This document shows, piece after piece, positions 18,716-27,213 of a stretch of DNA of 64,000 nt (its first letter is position 1; the number at the start of each line of letters is the position of its first letter). Made by a program: the position numbers and the translations under genes. The stretch is from [Clostridium] hylemonae DSM 15053 (GTDB taxonomy: Bacteria; Bacillota; Clostridia; Lachnospirales; Lachnospiraceae): NCBI RefSeq assembly GCF_008281175.1, contig NZ_CP036524.1, positions 310,001 to 374,000 of the forward strand, read 5' to 3'. A model generated the notes under the pieces. It was given only the letters and a program-made list of their open reading frames with translations, was not told the DNA's origin and ran no database searches.

Positions 18716-18948
18716 ATTTTTTTTAATTATCTGGATGGCAGATGGTTTTTCTTCCAAGAACAGACTCGTTTCAGGGGATTTTTGGAGTGTTTGCGGACAG
18801 CCTTGCGCGCCTCGTCGGGGTAATAGGCCGCCAGTACCTCTCGAAGCACCGGTCCGCGCAGCCGCGCTCCTAAAAGACACAGCAGCATGAGAAAAAGTGT
18901 CAACTTTTTTCTCACTTAATCGTCTATTCCAGTTTGCATTTTGGTATG
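18716..18948. other. Stretch without a convincing gene
   Basis: Between the hsp20 promoter and the surface-protein promoter I see no supported gene. A minus-strand frame of about 62 codons (18727-18915, GTG start, hydrophobic start then basic) has no clear ribosome site and no family resemblance; it could be a decayed fragment. Base composition is locally GC-richer, as in the following gene. Confidence 0.5.
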
Positions 18949-18955
18949 CTATACT
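18927..18955 (+). promoter_or_regulatory. Possible extended -10 promoter of the repeat surface protein
   Basis: TGCTATACT (TG plus TATACT, -10 at 18950-18955) with a weak -35 (TTCCAG at 18927-18932), about 125 bases before the start codon. Confidence 0.4.
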
Positions 18956-19078
18956 GTTCTTAGCTAACAAACAGGGTACGGAAAAGCGCTGGCAGTTCTC
19001 CCACGGGCACGCCTATTTCCTGTGGGAGAAGCGGCAGATCAAAACAGTTTGATCCGTTCTGACGAAGGAGGAATCCAC

Positions 19079-21997
19079 ATGAAGAAAGCAAAGAAAAGCA
19101 TACTGGCACTGTTGCTGGCGGTGATGATGCTGTTCTCGCTGGCGCCGGCGCCGGTGTTTGCCACCGGCGCGGACGACGCGCCCACGGGCAGCAGCACACA
19201 GACGAAAGCATCCGAAGGGGCCCCTTCGGATGTCGGGAGCGGAGCTCCCGACATAATAACCTCTGAACAGCAGACGGACGGAGCGCAGACCGGCGCGCAG
19301 TTCGACCAAAGCGGAACGGTGGACCTGAACAGGTACGATTCTTTTGAGGAGGCGGCCTCTGCCCAGACCAATGAGCCGCGCACCCAATATACCACCCTGA
19401 AAATCACAGGGAAAACCAATAGAGATACATGGACGACCGACGACCGGAACTATTTCCGAACAAACTTCTCGAGAGTGGCCGAACTGGATTTGGGGAACTT
19501 TACCGGTACGTTTGGGGAGAGGGCATTTGAAAAAAGCAGTATAGAGAAAGTGCGCCTGCCCGCTGATGTGTCGATTCCTATCTATATGTTCTCAGGCTGC
19601 AAAAGCCTGGCCACGCTGTCTGTGGGAAGCAACTTACCCGCCTCCGGAGTGATCGACCTGACCGGCTTTACCGCAGCCTACAGCGATAGGGCCTTCGAGG
19701 ACTGTACTTCTATCAAAGAGGTAAAGCTGCCCGCTGATGTGGCGATTGCTAACGCTATGTTCTCAGGCTGTAAAAGCCTTGCCACGCTGTCCGTGGCAGG
19801 CAATATAAACGCACAGGGAGGAGTGATCGACCTGACCGGCTTTACCGCAATCTACAGCGGTACTAGGACCTTCATGGGCTGTACTTCCATCAAAGAGGTA
19901 AAGCTGCCCGCTGATGTGGCGATTCTTGACTATATGTTCTCAGGCTGCGAAAGCCTTGCTACGCTGTCTGTAGGAAGCAACTCATCTACACCCAACGTGA
20001 TCGACTTGACCGGTTTTACTGCGGCCTGCGGCATTGATGCCTTCCAGGACTGTACTTCCATCAAAGAGGTAAAGCTGCCCGCTGATGTGGCGATTGGTAA
20101 TTATATGTTCTTAGGCTGCAACAGCCTAGCCACGCTGTCTGTGGCAGGCAATATAAACGCACGGGGAGGAGTGATCGACCTGACCGGCTTTACCGCAGCC
20201 TACGGCTATAATGCCTTCGCGGGCTGTACTTCCATCAAAGAGGTAAAGCTGCCCGCTGACGTGGCAATTAGTGATTTTATGTTCATTGCCTGCAAAAACC
20301 TGGCCACGCTGTCTGTGGCAGGCAATATAAACGCACAGGAAGGAGTGATCGATCTGACCGGCTTTACAGCAGCCTACGGCGGCAGTGCCTTCGCGAGCTG
20401 TACTTCCATCAAAGAGGTAAAGCTGCCCGCTGATGTGGCGATTGGTGGTTATATGTTCTCTAGCTGCGAAAGCCTAGCCACGCTGTCTGTGGCAGGTAAT
20501 ATAAACGCACAGGGAGGAGTGATCGACCTGACCGGCTTTACCGCAACCTACAGCGAGAGTGCTTTCGGGGCCTGTGATTCCATCAAAGAGGTAAAGCTGC
20601 CTGCTGATGTGGCAATTAGTGATTTTATGTTCATTGCCTGCAAAAACCTGGCCACGCTGTCTGTGGCAGGCAATATAAACGCACAGGAAGGAGTGATCGA
20701 TCTGACCGGCTTTACCGCAACCTACGGCGGTGGTGCCTTCAGGGCCTGTGATTCCATCAAAGAGGTAAAGCTGCCCGCTGATGTGGCGATTGGTGATTAT
20801 ATGTTCTATGGTTGCGGCAGCCTAGCCACGCTGTCTGTGGAAGGCAATATAAACGCACAGGGAGGCGTGATCGATCTGACCGGCTTTACCGCAGCCTACG
20901 GCGATGATGCCTTCAGGGACTGCATTTCCATCACGGAGGCCAGGCTGCCCGACGCGGCCATTTCACAGGAAGTGTTTATCGGCTGCACTAATCTTGATGT
21001 GCTGATGTTTTACGGCGCCGGCGCCCCCGGCGTGGGATTCAAAGCTTTCTCCGGCGTACACGACGGCGGCACGCTGTATTACCCGCAGGGCGGTATGGAC
21101 TATACCAAAGGAACCTTCGGCGCGCCGGATTTGGCAAATTGGGACTTTATTGAAGCCTTTGGCCCGGAGGTTGTAACTCAGCCGTCCGCGCAAACAGGGA
21201 CAGTGGGACAAACCGCGGCTTTCCAGTTTGCGGTGAGCGGCGCGCCGCTCGCCTTCCGGTGGCAGCAGTCTGTCAATAACGGGAGTTGGACGGATCTTGC
21301 GGACGGCGGCGGGTATGCGGGCACAGCCACCGATATGCTGATCATCGACAATTTGCAGCAGGAGCAAAACGGGTACAAGTTCCGTTGCGTGGCATCCAAC
21401 TATGGGAATTATAGCGCAGATGTCATATCCAAAGCCGTGACTTTGACGGTGAGCGCAGAGCCGGCGCTGCAGCCGCCCGCTGCGCCGTACGACAAGGCGG
21501 CCCCCGGGGATCTGGTATTCACGTACACCGGCGCTATCGCCGGCCCGGACGTCGGAGTGTCTGCCCAGTTCACCTACCTGCCCACAGGGGAGGTAAGCAC
21601 AAACCTGCCCCCTGAGAGCCGTACCGGCGCGGGGGATGGTTTTGTGTACACACCGGACGTGGGGGTCACTTTCCCGCTGGCGCTGATGCAGCAGCACGCC
21701 AGTCCCAATGGCAGCGGCGTGGCGGGCCTGCGCACCGGGCGGTACCGCTTGGATCTGACGGTGATGCTGGCTGACGGCGTCAGCAAGGTATATTCCGCCG
21801 AGTTTGAAATCATTGACAGCACGCCAGTCCCCGTGCCCAAACCCGGATCCACCATCCCACAGACCGGCGATACGGCGAACCCGCTGTCCTGGCTGCTCAT
21901 CATACTGGCCGCTCTCGCGGTTTGCGCTTCCCTGCTGCTCTATCGTAAGAGAAGGGCAAAGGATTCAAAAGCAACAGGGATCCCGCGAAAGCGGTAG
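19079..21997 (+). CDS. Cell-wall-anchored leucine-rich-repeat (BspA-like) surface protein
   Basis: A 972-residue exported protein. A signal peptide occupies residues 1-30 (ending PVFATG). A Thr/Ser/Ala-rich segment leads into leucine-rich repeats of the BspA/LRR_5 type: one degenerate unit and then eight 58-residue units (about residues 190-650) with the pattern VIDLTGFTA, AF..C, SIKEVKLPADVAI, MF..C, LATLSV. An Ig-like module follows (about 700-795, with the WTDLADGGGY and YKFRCVASN strands), then a further beta-rich module. The C-terminus has a sortase-type signal IPQTGD, a hydrophobic helix and a basic tail. Such proteins usually bind host or neighbour surfaces; the ligand is unknown. AAGGAGG lies 7 bases before the ATG. 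The gene is richer in GC than its neighbours, which hints at transfer. Confidence 0.9.
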   Translation: MKKAKKSILALLLAVMMLFSLAPAPVFATGADDAPTGSSTQTKASEGAPSDVGSGAPDIITSEQQTDGAQTGAQFDQSGTVDLNRYDSFEEAASAQTNEPRTQYTTLKITGKTNRDTWTTDDRNYFRTNFSRVAELDLGNFTGTFGERAFEKSSIEKVRLPADVSIPIYMFSGCKSLATLSVGSNLPASGVIDLTGFTAAYSDRAFEDCTSIKEVKLPADVAIANAMFSGCKSLATLSVAGNINAQGGVIDLTGFTAIYSGTRTFMGCTSIKEVKLPADVAILDYMFSGCESLATLSVGSNSSTPNVIDLTGFTAACGIDAFQDCTSIKEVKLPADVAIGNYMFLGCNSLATLSVAGNINARGGVIDLTGFTAAYGYNAFAGCTSIKEVKLPADVAISDFMFIACKNLATLSVAGNINAQEGVIDLTGFTAAYGGSAFASCTSIKEVKLPADVAIGGYMFSSCESLATLSVAGNINAQGGVIDLTGFTATYSESAFGACDSIKEVKLPADVAISDFMFIACKNLATLSVAGNINAQEGVIDLTGFTATYGGGAFRACDSIKEVKLPADVAIGDYMFYGCGSLATLSVEGNINAQGGVIDLTGFTAAYGDDAFRDCISITEARLPDAAISQEVFIGCTNLDVLMFYGAGAPGVGFKAFSGVHDGGTLYYPQGGMDYTKGTFGAPDLANWDFIEAFGPEVVTQPSAQTGTVGQTAAFQFAVSGAPLAFRWQQSVNNGSWTDLADGGGYAGTATDMLIIDNLQQEQNGYKFRCVASNYGNYSADVISKAVTLTVSAEPALQPPAAPYDKAAPGDLVFTYTGAIAGPDVGVSAQFTYLPTGEVSTNLPPESRTGAGDGFVYTPDVGVTFPLALMQQHASPNGSGVAGLRTGRYRLDLTVMLADGVSKVYSAEFEIIDSTPVPVPKPGSTIPQTGDTANPLSWLLIILAALAVCASLLLYRKRRAKDSKATGIPRKR
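19649..20866 (+). repeat. Seven tandem 174-bp units in the LRR gene
   Basis: GTGATCGAC(C/T)TGACCGG marks unit starts at 19649, 19823, 19997, 20171, 20345, 20519, 20693 and 20867, an exact 174-base period; the eighth unit diverges after its first third. The second halves of the units at 20171 and 20519 are almost identical (SDFMFIACKN version), pointing to recent exchange between units two periods apart. Confidence 0.95.
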
Positions 21998-22016
21998 GCG
22001 CGGGGCCCTGAACCAA

Positions 22017-22051
22017 GCAGAACCGGCGTGACTTACGCCACACCGGTTCTG
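22017..22051 (+). terminator. Probable terminator after the LRR gene
   Basis: GCAGAACCGG and CCGGTTCTGC pair around an imperfect inner stem. The T run is poor (CTTCTCCC), so function is less certain. Confidence 0.5.
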
Positions 22052-22118
22052 CCTTCTCCCTATTTTACGTCCTTGTGCGTCTCCGGGTAACTGGAGATGC
22101 GCTTTTTTGCCTATTACT

Positions 22119-22943
22119 TTACAGCACCTCTATTTTCTGTCTTGCTTTTTTTTCGACCTGTGTCATGCAGCTTTGAAACATCACGATCCGGTCGAACAAT
22201 TTCTCATCGGCTTCTATCTGCCGGCGCAGTTCCTGTCCAAAGGCCATCCGAAGTGTGGTGCCCAGATTAACCTTGCGGACGCCGCACAGAACCAGCTTTT
22301 TCAGATCTGCATCAGAGATGCCGGAGGAACCGCGGATCACCAGGGGGGTGTTTACTGCTTTGTGGATCCGTTCCAGCAGGCCGAACTGCAGTCTGGCAGT
22401 CTGTGTCTGCATCCGGTGTACGGTGCCCACGGCTACAGCCAGCGCGTCTACACCGGTGCGTCCGGCAAATTCCTGTGCCTCCTCCGGCTGCGTGTAACGG
22501 GCCTGATAGGTATCCGGTGCGTCGCTGTATCCGACGGCTCCGATCTCTGCCTCTACGCCGGCCCCAAAGTCCCGGGCCATCTCCACTACATATTTGGTAC
22601 GGGAGATATTTTCCTCAAAGGGAAGCTGTGAGGCATCGATCATGACGGAAGAATACCCTGTTTGAAGAGCCGCCTCTATTACCTCCAGGTCGTCGGCATG
22701 ATCCAGATGGACGCCCACGGGGACGGACGCTTCCCGGGCCATCTGGATCAGCATCCCTCCCAGAAGATGTACCGGCATATGGGCAAGTGCAGGCTTATTC
22801 GTCATCAAGATCACCGGACGGTCCAGAGCTTCTGCCGCGTCAATGACAGCCCGGGCATCCTCGTATCCGAAGACATTGAAGGCGGCGGTGCCGTGTCCCT
22901 GTTCTTCTGTGATCTGTATGATGTGTCTTAGTGTGTCCAGCAT
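22119..22943 (-). CDS. iolJ: Class II ketose-bisphosphate aldolase, probably IolJ-like
   Basis: A 274-residue zinc aldolase of the fructose-bisphosphate/tagatose-bisphosphate aldolase family. The zinc site shows in GVHLDHADD (about residues 78-86), VEAEIGAVG (about 131-139), the later His in GTVHRM and the phosphate-binding VIRGSSGI. Directly upstream are remains of iolC and iolA, so the likely role is IolJ: cleavage of 6-phospho-5-dehydro-2-deoxy-D-gluconate to DHAP and malonic semialdehyde in myo-inositol breakdown. With the upstream genes destroyed, it may now be dispensable or serve another sugar phosphate. AAGGAG lies 7 bases before the ATG. The frame is intact. Confidence 0.8.
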   Translation of the reverse strand: MLDTLRHIIQITEEQGHGTAAFNVFGYEDARAVIDAAEALDRPVILMTNKPALAHMPVHLLGGMLIQMAREASVPVGVHLDHADDLEVIEAALQTGYSSVMIDASQLPFEENISRTKYVVEMARDFGAGVEAEIGAVGYSDAPDTYQARYTQPEEAQEFAGRTGVDALAVAVGTVHRMQTQTARLQFGLLERIHKAVNTPLVIRGSSGISDADLKKLVLCGVRKVNLGTTLRMAFGQELRRQIEADEKLFDRIVMFQSCMTQVEKKARQKIEVL

Positions 22944-22955
22944 ATCCGGCTCCTT

Positions 22956-23227
22956 TCATGAACAACGGGCAATCATTTCCCCGTAGGTGTCTTTTTCTTT
23001 TCGTATGAACGCCTCAAGTTCTTCCATGGAAGGCATATCCGGAGAACATCCATGGCTTGCCACCAGCATGGAAGCCGATGCGCTGCCGTGTTCCAGACAG
23101 TCGATGATCTCGCACCCGTCCAGCAGGCAGCTTAGAAATGCACTGCCGTATCCGTCGCCGCCGCCGAAGCCCTTCAATGCCTTTACCGGAAATGGGCGGA
23201 TGGAGTAGGAGCCGCCGTCTGCCGGAA
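22956..23227 (-). pseudogene. iolC: 3' fragment of iolC (5-dehydro-2-deoxygluconokinase)
   Basis: Only the C-terminal part of a PfkB-family kinase remains, about 90 residues. It carries the ATP/substrate loop GGGDGYGSAFL (normally GAGDGYGSAF; the Asp is the catalytic base in the family), then SASASMLVA and MPSMEELEAFI, which fit IolC. It ends with a stop 12 bases before iolJ. At its 5' side it runs directly into the remains of iolA near 23225 in another frame, so two thirds of the kinase gene are deleted. Confidence 0.8.
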
Positions 23228-23951
23228 GAAGCAGCCTCTGAATAGATATGAAGTCCCACGGAAGTGGAGCCGACGAAGCTGATTCCTTTTATGTCCGGGT
23301 GATAGAGAAACAGTTCGGACTTATTTCGGGAGCAGGTAACAATATTCAGGACGCCGTCCGGCAGTCCGGCTTCCTGATAGAGCTCGGCGATACGCAGGCA
23401 GGTCTGAGGCGTGAAGGTAGCGGCTTTTATGACCGTGGTATTGCCGCAGGCGATACACATAGGCGCCATCCAGCTCATGGGGATCATGGCCGGGAAGTTA
23501 AAGGGAACGATTCCTGCAAATACGCCCAGGGGCTCCCGGTACAGCACCGTATCATAGCTGGAGGAAGCGTCCATCAGACTTTCCCCCATCATAAGAGATG
23601 AAGCGGAGATGGCCTGTTCCGTGCCTTCTTTCGCCTTCAGCACATCCCCTTTGGTCTCTTCCCATGCCGTTTCGTTTTCTTTTGCCACCAGCATCGTAAG
23701 CTCGTCCATGTGCTCGATCAGAAGTTCACGCAGACTGTAGAGTACCTGTACCCGTTTCAGTACCGGCGTTGCCGCCCAGCGGGATACGCGGCGTTGGCGC
23801 CTGCGATGGCAGCTTCCACCTCATCCTATGTACAGCAGGGAACTCTGGCTGTGATCTCCCCGGTGCTGGGGTTGCATGCATAGGTATATTTTCTGGGGCG
23901 GACGGCTCGAACCTGCCGTTTAAAATAGTTCAGTGTCTTTACTTCACTCAT
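23225..23951 (-). pseudogene. iolA: 5' fragment of iolA/mmsA (malonate-semialdehyde dehydrogenase), broken
   Basis: The start MSEVKTLNYF is recognisable at 23951. Soon after, sequence is lost (the expected INGEW part is replaced by a short altered stretch). A TAG interrupts after VPCCT, and a frameshift follows AAYP. Then a long part reads correctly in one frame: ELLIEHMDELTMLVA, EPLGVFAGIVPFNFPAM, and ends FVGSTSVGLHIYSEAASSG. The catalytic cysteine region and everything after it are missing, because the sequence passes into the iolC remnant near 23225. The gene cannot give an active aldehyde dehydrogenase. Confidence 0.88.
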
Positions 23952-24001
23952 GTTTTCTTTCCTTCTGTTATTATCCATTAGTCATAATAGCCTTCCGTTG
24001 A

Positions 24002-24646
24002 TTTGATCAGTGTTGGGTCAAATACAAGGATCAGATCAAATATGCATTGGACAACCGGCATCCGGTACAGGCGGGAGAACTGCTGCAGCGGTTCATCAGA
24101 AAAAGCCATGGAGAACGTTTAAGTCCGAAGATCATTCTGGCAGGCTGTACAGGGATCATGTACGATCTTATGAATTATATAGTCTCTGTCACAGGAGAGG
24201 ATAATATCTCCAGAACCGAGGAGATGATCGTGCGTCTTATGAAGATCCAGACAGCTTTAGAACTGGAGGAATATATGAAAGAACATATAGAGCAGTTCTA
24301 CGAGATCACCGGCAGCAGCCCCAGAAAGTATTCTCCTTCCATAGAGAAGAGCATCCTTTACATAGAAGAGAACTGTACGGAAAAGATCAGCCTGGAGCAG
24401 GTAGCCGGCAAGGTGTTCCTGAATAAAAATTATTTCTCGGAACTGTTCAAAAAAGAAGTGGGTATGAATTATAACGACTATCTGAATGAAGCACGCATCC
24501 GCAAGGCATGTGCCTATATTGCATCCGGTGAGTATTCCCTGTCCCAGGTGGCGCAGATGACTGGATTTTCCGACCAGAATTATTTCGCCAAGATATTTAA
24601 AAAAGTGGTGGGAGAGACACCTATGGGGTATCGGAAGAGGCTGTAA
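24002..24646 (+). pseudogene. AraC-family regulator, 5'-truncated
   Basis: About 215 codons encoding the second half of an AraC-type regulator. The C-terminus has two helix-turn-helix motifs (ISLEQVAGKVFLNKNYFSELF and the SLSQVAQMTGFSDQNYFAKIF type) ending in the usual YRKRL. The readable frame begins directly after a stop at 23999-24001 with FDQCWVKYKDQIKYALDN, which looks like the inside of a protein rather than a start; a TTG at 24047 is the best internal start but lacks a ribosome site. It lies divergent to the broken inositol genes and was probably their regulator. A short DNA-binding protein could still be made. Confidence 0.65.
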
Positions 24647-24766
24647 GTGTGGAGGATATTGTCAGACGAGCAGAACGATGGAGAGACATCCTGAATCTTT
24701 TATGCTGGTCAAATGAACAGGCCAAAGTCTCTGTATTGCAGAGTCTGTAAATTTTATCATTATACC

Positions 24767-24795
24767 TTGACATTTATTATATCTGAACATATAAT
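24767..24795 (+). promoter_or_regulatory. ssrA promoter
   Basis: TTGACA at 24767-24772 and TATAAT at 24790-24795 with a 17-base spacer, both perfect consensus. The mature RNA starts about 70 bases after the expected start point, so a 5' leader is processed off. Confidence 0.8.
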
Positions 24796-24873
24796 TAACT
24801 ATACTTATGGAACAATTCATGTTTAATGAGTGCAACATGAGAGATGTCTGCAGACCAGGTACACAAAATATCA

Positions 24874-25222
24874 GGGCTTGTACTGGTTTCGACGGGGGTC
24901 TGGAAGTTGGAGAAGCCATCCGTAGCGGGACACTACGTTAAAAGTTCCAATTAAATATAAACGCAGACAATAGAGAATTAGCGTACGCAGCCTAATTAGG
25001 CTGCAGTCGGCCTTAGGTTTTCCACCGCTTAAGTAACCGGCTTCAAATAGGGTGGAGCACTTCGTTCTCAAAGCTTTGAGGGAATGGAAGAACTTATGAA
25101 GCTACTGAAACCGGAAGCCTGTCATTAGGCGGCCGGCAGAGGGAATGTCAATATAATGACTGTGATGGGAGATGCTTCGATGGAGGGGCTTTCGGACGCG
25201 GGTTCAACTCCCGCCAGGTCCA
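24874..25222 (+). ncRNA. ssrA: Transfer-messenger RNA (tmRNA)
   Basis: A 349-base tmRNA that rescues stalled ribosomes together with SmpB. The 5' GGGCUUG pairs with 3' CAGGUCC to form the seven-pair acceptor stem (two G-U pairs). The tRNA-like part has the TGGTTTCGACGGG sequence near the 5' end and GGTTCAACTCC (T arm) near the 3' end; the CCA is not encoded. The tag reading frame starts with GCA at 24963 and gives ADNRELAYAA, then TAA at 24993-24995 (a second in-frame signal follows closely). The AYAA end is a typical degron signal, though many bacteria use ALAA. Confidence 0.97.
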
Positions 25223-25229
25223 TTTAAAA

Positions 25230-25254
25230 AACGCCGTAGTTACGGCGTTTTTTT
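25230..25254 (+). terminator. ssrA terminator
   Basis: AACGCCGTA/TACGGCGTT stem with a 2-base loop and a run of T, 8 bases after the tmRNA. Confidence 0.92.
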
Positions 25255-25465
25255 CAATTCATGTCATAGTCCGTGTCATATAGATCTGCCCATAGTTTTA
25301 AAATGTGCGTTAATCTTATCTGTTGATTTTTTCTCCTCGCCGGAGATTACATTTCCATAAATATCCCGACCAGTCAACGCGCATATTAAAATTTATGAGT
25401 GTCCCTCTTTGTCCTGGCAGATGTTGATAAGATAAAGCTATCTAATCATAAGGAGGAAATAAAAT

Positions 25466-26272
25466 ATGACAACCAACAAATTTATATTTCAGGTTTATGT
25501 AGGCGAAAATGGTAACTGGTATATTAACGATACCGATACCGGCGCAAAAGCACAAGGAGAGCAAGGAGAGAAGGGGATCACACCGCATATCGGAATCAAC
25601 GGAAATTGGTTTATTGGAGAAACTGACACACAAGTACCGGTCACTGGCCCTAAGGGAGATACTGGAGCTGTTGGTCCACAAGGAATCCAAGGCCCAAAAG
25701 GCGAAAAAGGAGAGCAAGGCCCGGCAGGTCCAGTGAATATCGCAAATAACCTTGATACAATGGAAGAAGGGTATGCTTTGGATGCCAGACAGGGAAAATT
25801 ACTTGATGAAAAAATCAATCAGATATTTTCAGATTTTTCAATAATTTCACCTATGGTCCAAAAGTTATATCAGTTAATGCATCCAGTTGGAAGCATAGTA
25901 ATTCAAACAGTCGAGACAAATCCAAGTGAATTATATGGTGGAACATGGGTCGCATGGGGAAATGGAAGAGTACCGGTTGGAATAGATAAGGGGCAGATAG
26001 AATTTAACGCCGCAGAAAAAACTGGAGGCATGAAAAAACATACGTTAACTATTGACGAGCTTCCAAATCATAATCACGCTATTGTAAATAAACGTTATGC
26101 GACCACTTTTTCTACAGGCGGTACAGGGCATGAACCCCTCCAGACAACAGGAAACAGAAGCTGGACAAATATATCAGATGAAGATATATCAACAGCATTT
26201 GCAGGCAGCAATGCATCACATAATAATTTACAGCCTTATGTTACTTGCTATATGTGGAAACGAACAGCATAA
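25466..26272 (+). CDS. Collagen-like protein with phage-tail-type C-terminus
   Basis: A 268-residue protein. The N-terminus has two copies of a GENGNWYINDTDTG-like module (about residues 13-55). A short run of collagen-type Gly-X-Y triplets follows (about 62-90, GPKGDTG...GPAG), then a helical stretch, then a C-terminal domain resembling phage tail collar/fibre tips (HPVGSI...LYGGTW, H-rich ELPNHNH, ending NLQPYVTCYMWKR). This architecture is usual for prophage tail fibres and related surface proteins. No other phage gene is present. AAGGAGG lies 9 bases before the ATG. Its AT content is higher than that of the neighbours. Placement just behind ssrA, a common integration target, suggests a leftover of an integrated element. 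Confidence 0.75.
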   Translation: MTTNKFIFQVYVGENGNWYINDTDTGAKAQGEQGEKGITPHIGINGNWFIGETDTQVPVTGPKGDTGAVGPQGIQGPKGEKGEQGPAGPVNIANNLDTMEEGYALDARQGKLLDEKINQIFSDFSIISPMVQKLYQLMHPVGSIVIQTVETNPSELYGGTWVAWGNGRVPVGIDKGQIEFNAAEKTGGMKKHTLTIDELPNHNHAIVNKRYATTFSTGGTGHEPLQTTGNRSWTNISDEDISTAFAGSNASHNNLQPYVTCYMWKRTA

Positions 26273-26290
26273 AAATAGGGATTAAACTAT

Positions 26291-26316
26291 GAGAGTCTGG
26301 AAGCAGGCTCTCTTTT
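26291..26316 (+). terminator. Short terminator after the collagen-like gene
   Basis: GAGAGTC/GGCTCTC stem (one G-T pair) and a TTTT tail. Confidence 0.6.
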
Positions 26317-26508
26317 AAACGAAAGGAGTGGCATTAGCTTTTCTCTAAATATATTGACATGTTAATTCTCGATATGTATGCTACTATAATAGTAACAATA
26401 CCGAATTAAGAAAAGTCCGGAGCGTAACAGCCCCGAAGCATATCTGTATTGTATTACTTACTGCATAAGGGTATGTTTTTACTGACATACAGAAAGAGGG
26501 GATAATCA

Positions 26509-27213
26509 ATGGCGGATAAGATTTTGCTCGTGGATGATGAAAAGGATATCGTGGATCTGCTGGAAGAGACATTAAGAAAAGACGCCGCGTACGAGATAAA
26601 AAAAGCACACACAGGGGCGGAAGCTTTGAGTATGTGCAGGGAATTTCATCCGGATGTCATCATACTCGATATCATGCTCCCCGATATCGACGGCCTTGAG
26701 ATATGCAGACAGATCCGTGGATTTTCCTACTGCTCCATACTGTTTTTGTCTTCCAGGGATGACGATATTGACAAGATTCTCGGCCTGTCGGGCGGAGGAG
26801 ACGATTATATTACAAAGCCGTTCAGCCCGCGTGAAGTTGCGTTCCGTGTAAAAGCACAGCTGCGCAGGCAGAAGTATCAGCACAGTATACCGCCGCAGCA
26901 GGAAAAGCTGTTGCCTGCCGGCGGTTTGACGATAGACAGCGAGAGCTGCCGCGTATGTAAAAACGGAGAAGAAATTGAACTGACCGGACGGGAATTCCTT
27001 CTTTTGTCGTATATGGCCGAAAACGCCGGCAGGATCATAAGCAAAGAACGTCTGTATGAGCAGGTCTGGGGAGAATACAGCAGTATCTGTGACAATACGA
27101 TCATGGTCCACATACGCCATATACGGGAGAAGATAGAAGACAACCCTTCTGAACCGGAGTTGCTTGTCACGGTTAAGGGGTTGGGCTATAAGCTGAAGAA
27201 AAGGAATGATTAG
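26509..27213 (+). CDS. OmpR-family response regulator
   Basis: A 234-residue two-component regulator. The receiver domain (about residues 3-115) has the acidic pair DD at 9-10, the phospho-acceptor Asp in VIILDIMLP (about residue 53) and the Lys in ITKPF (about 104). A winged-helix DNA-binding domain follows (about 135-232), with the ELTGREFLLL start and VRGLGYKL-type end (VKGLGYKLKK). Its kinase gene starts at the next base after its stop. The ABC transporter genes behind are probably its targets. A TTGACA at 26355 with TATGCT 17 bases on could be the promoter. Confidence 0.95.
   Translation: MADKILLVDDEKDIVDLLEETLRKDAAYEIKKAHTGAEALSMCREFHPDVIILDIMLPDIDGLEICRQIRGFSYCSILFLSSRDDDIDKILGLSGGGDDYITKPFSPREVAFRVKAQLRRQKYQHSIPPQQEKLLPAGGLTIDSESCRVCKNGEEIELTGREFLLLSYMAENAGRIISKERLYEQVWGEYSSICDNTIMVHIRHIREKIEDNPSEPELLVTVKGLGYKLKKRND

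Noticed and set aside
18727-18915. Minus-strand frame of about 62 codons between the hsp20 and LRR genes
   Set aside because: GTG start without a ribosome site, no family resemblance and a composition change midway; at most a fragment.
19649-20866. CRISPR-like regular repeat
   Set aside because: The 174-bp units are in frame, long and without unique spacers; they encode leucine-rich repeats.
22107-22931. Several plus-strand frames of 80-174 codons opposite the aldolase gene
   Set aside because: The minus-strand aldolase has the zinc-binding motifs and a good ribosome site; the opposite frames are shadows.
24874-25222. Possible tRNA gene from the GGTTCAACTCC T-arm
   Set aside because: It is the tRNA-like end of tmRNA; the tag frame and 5' partner of the acceptor stem are present.
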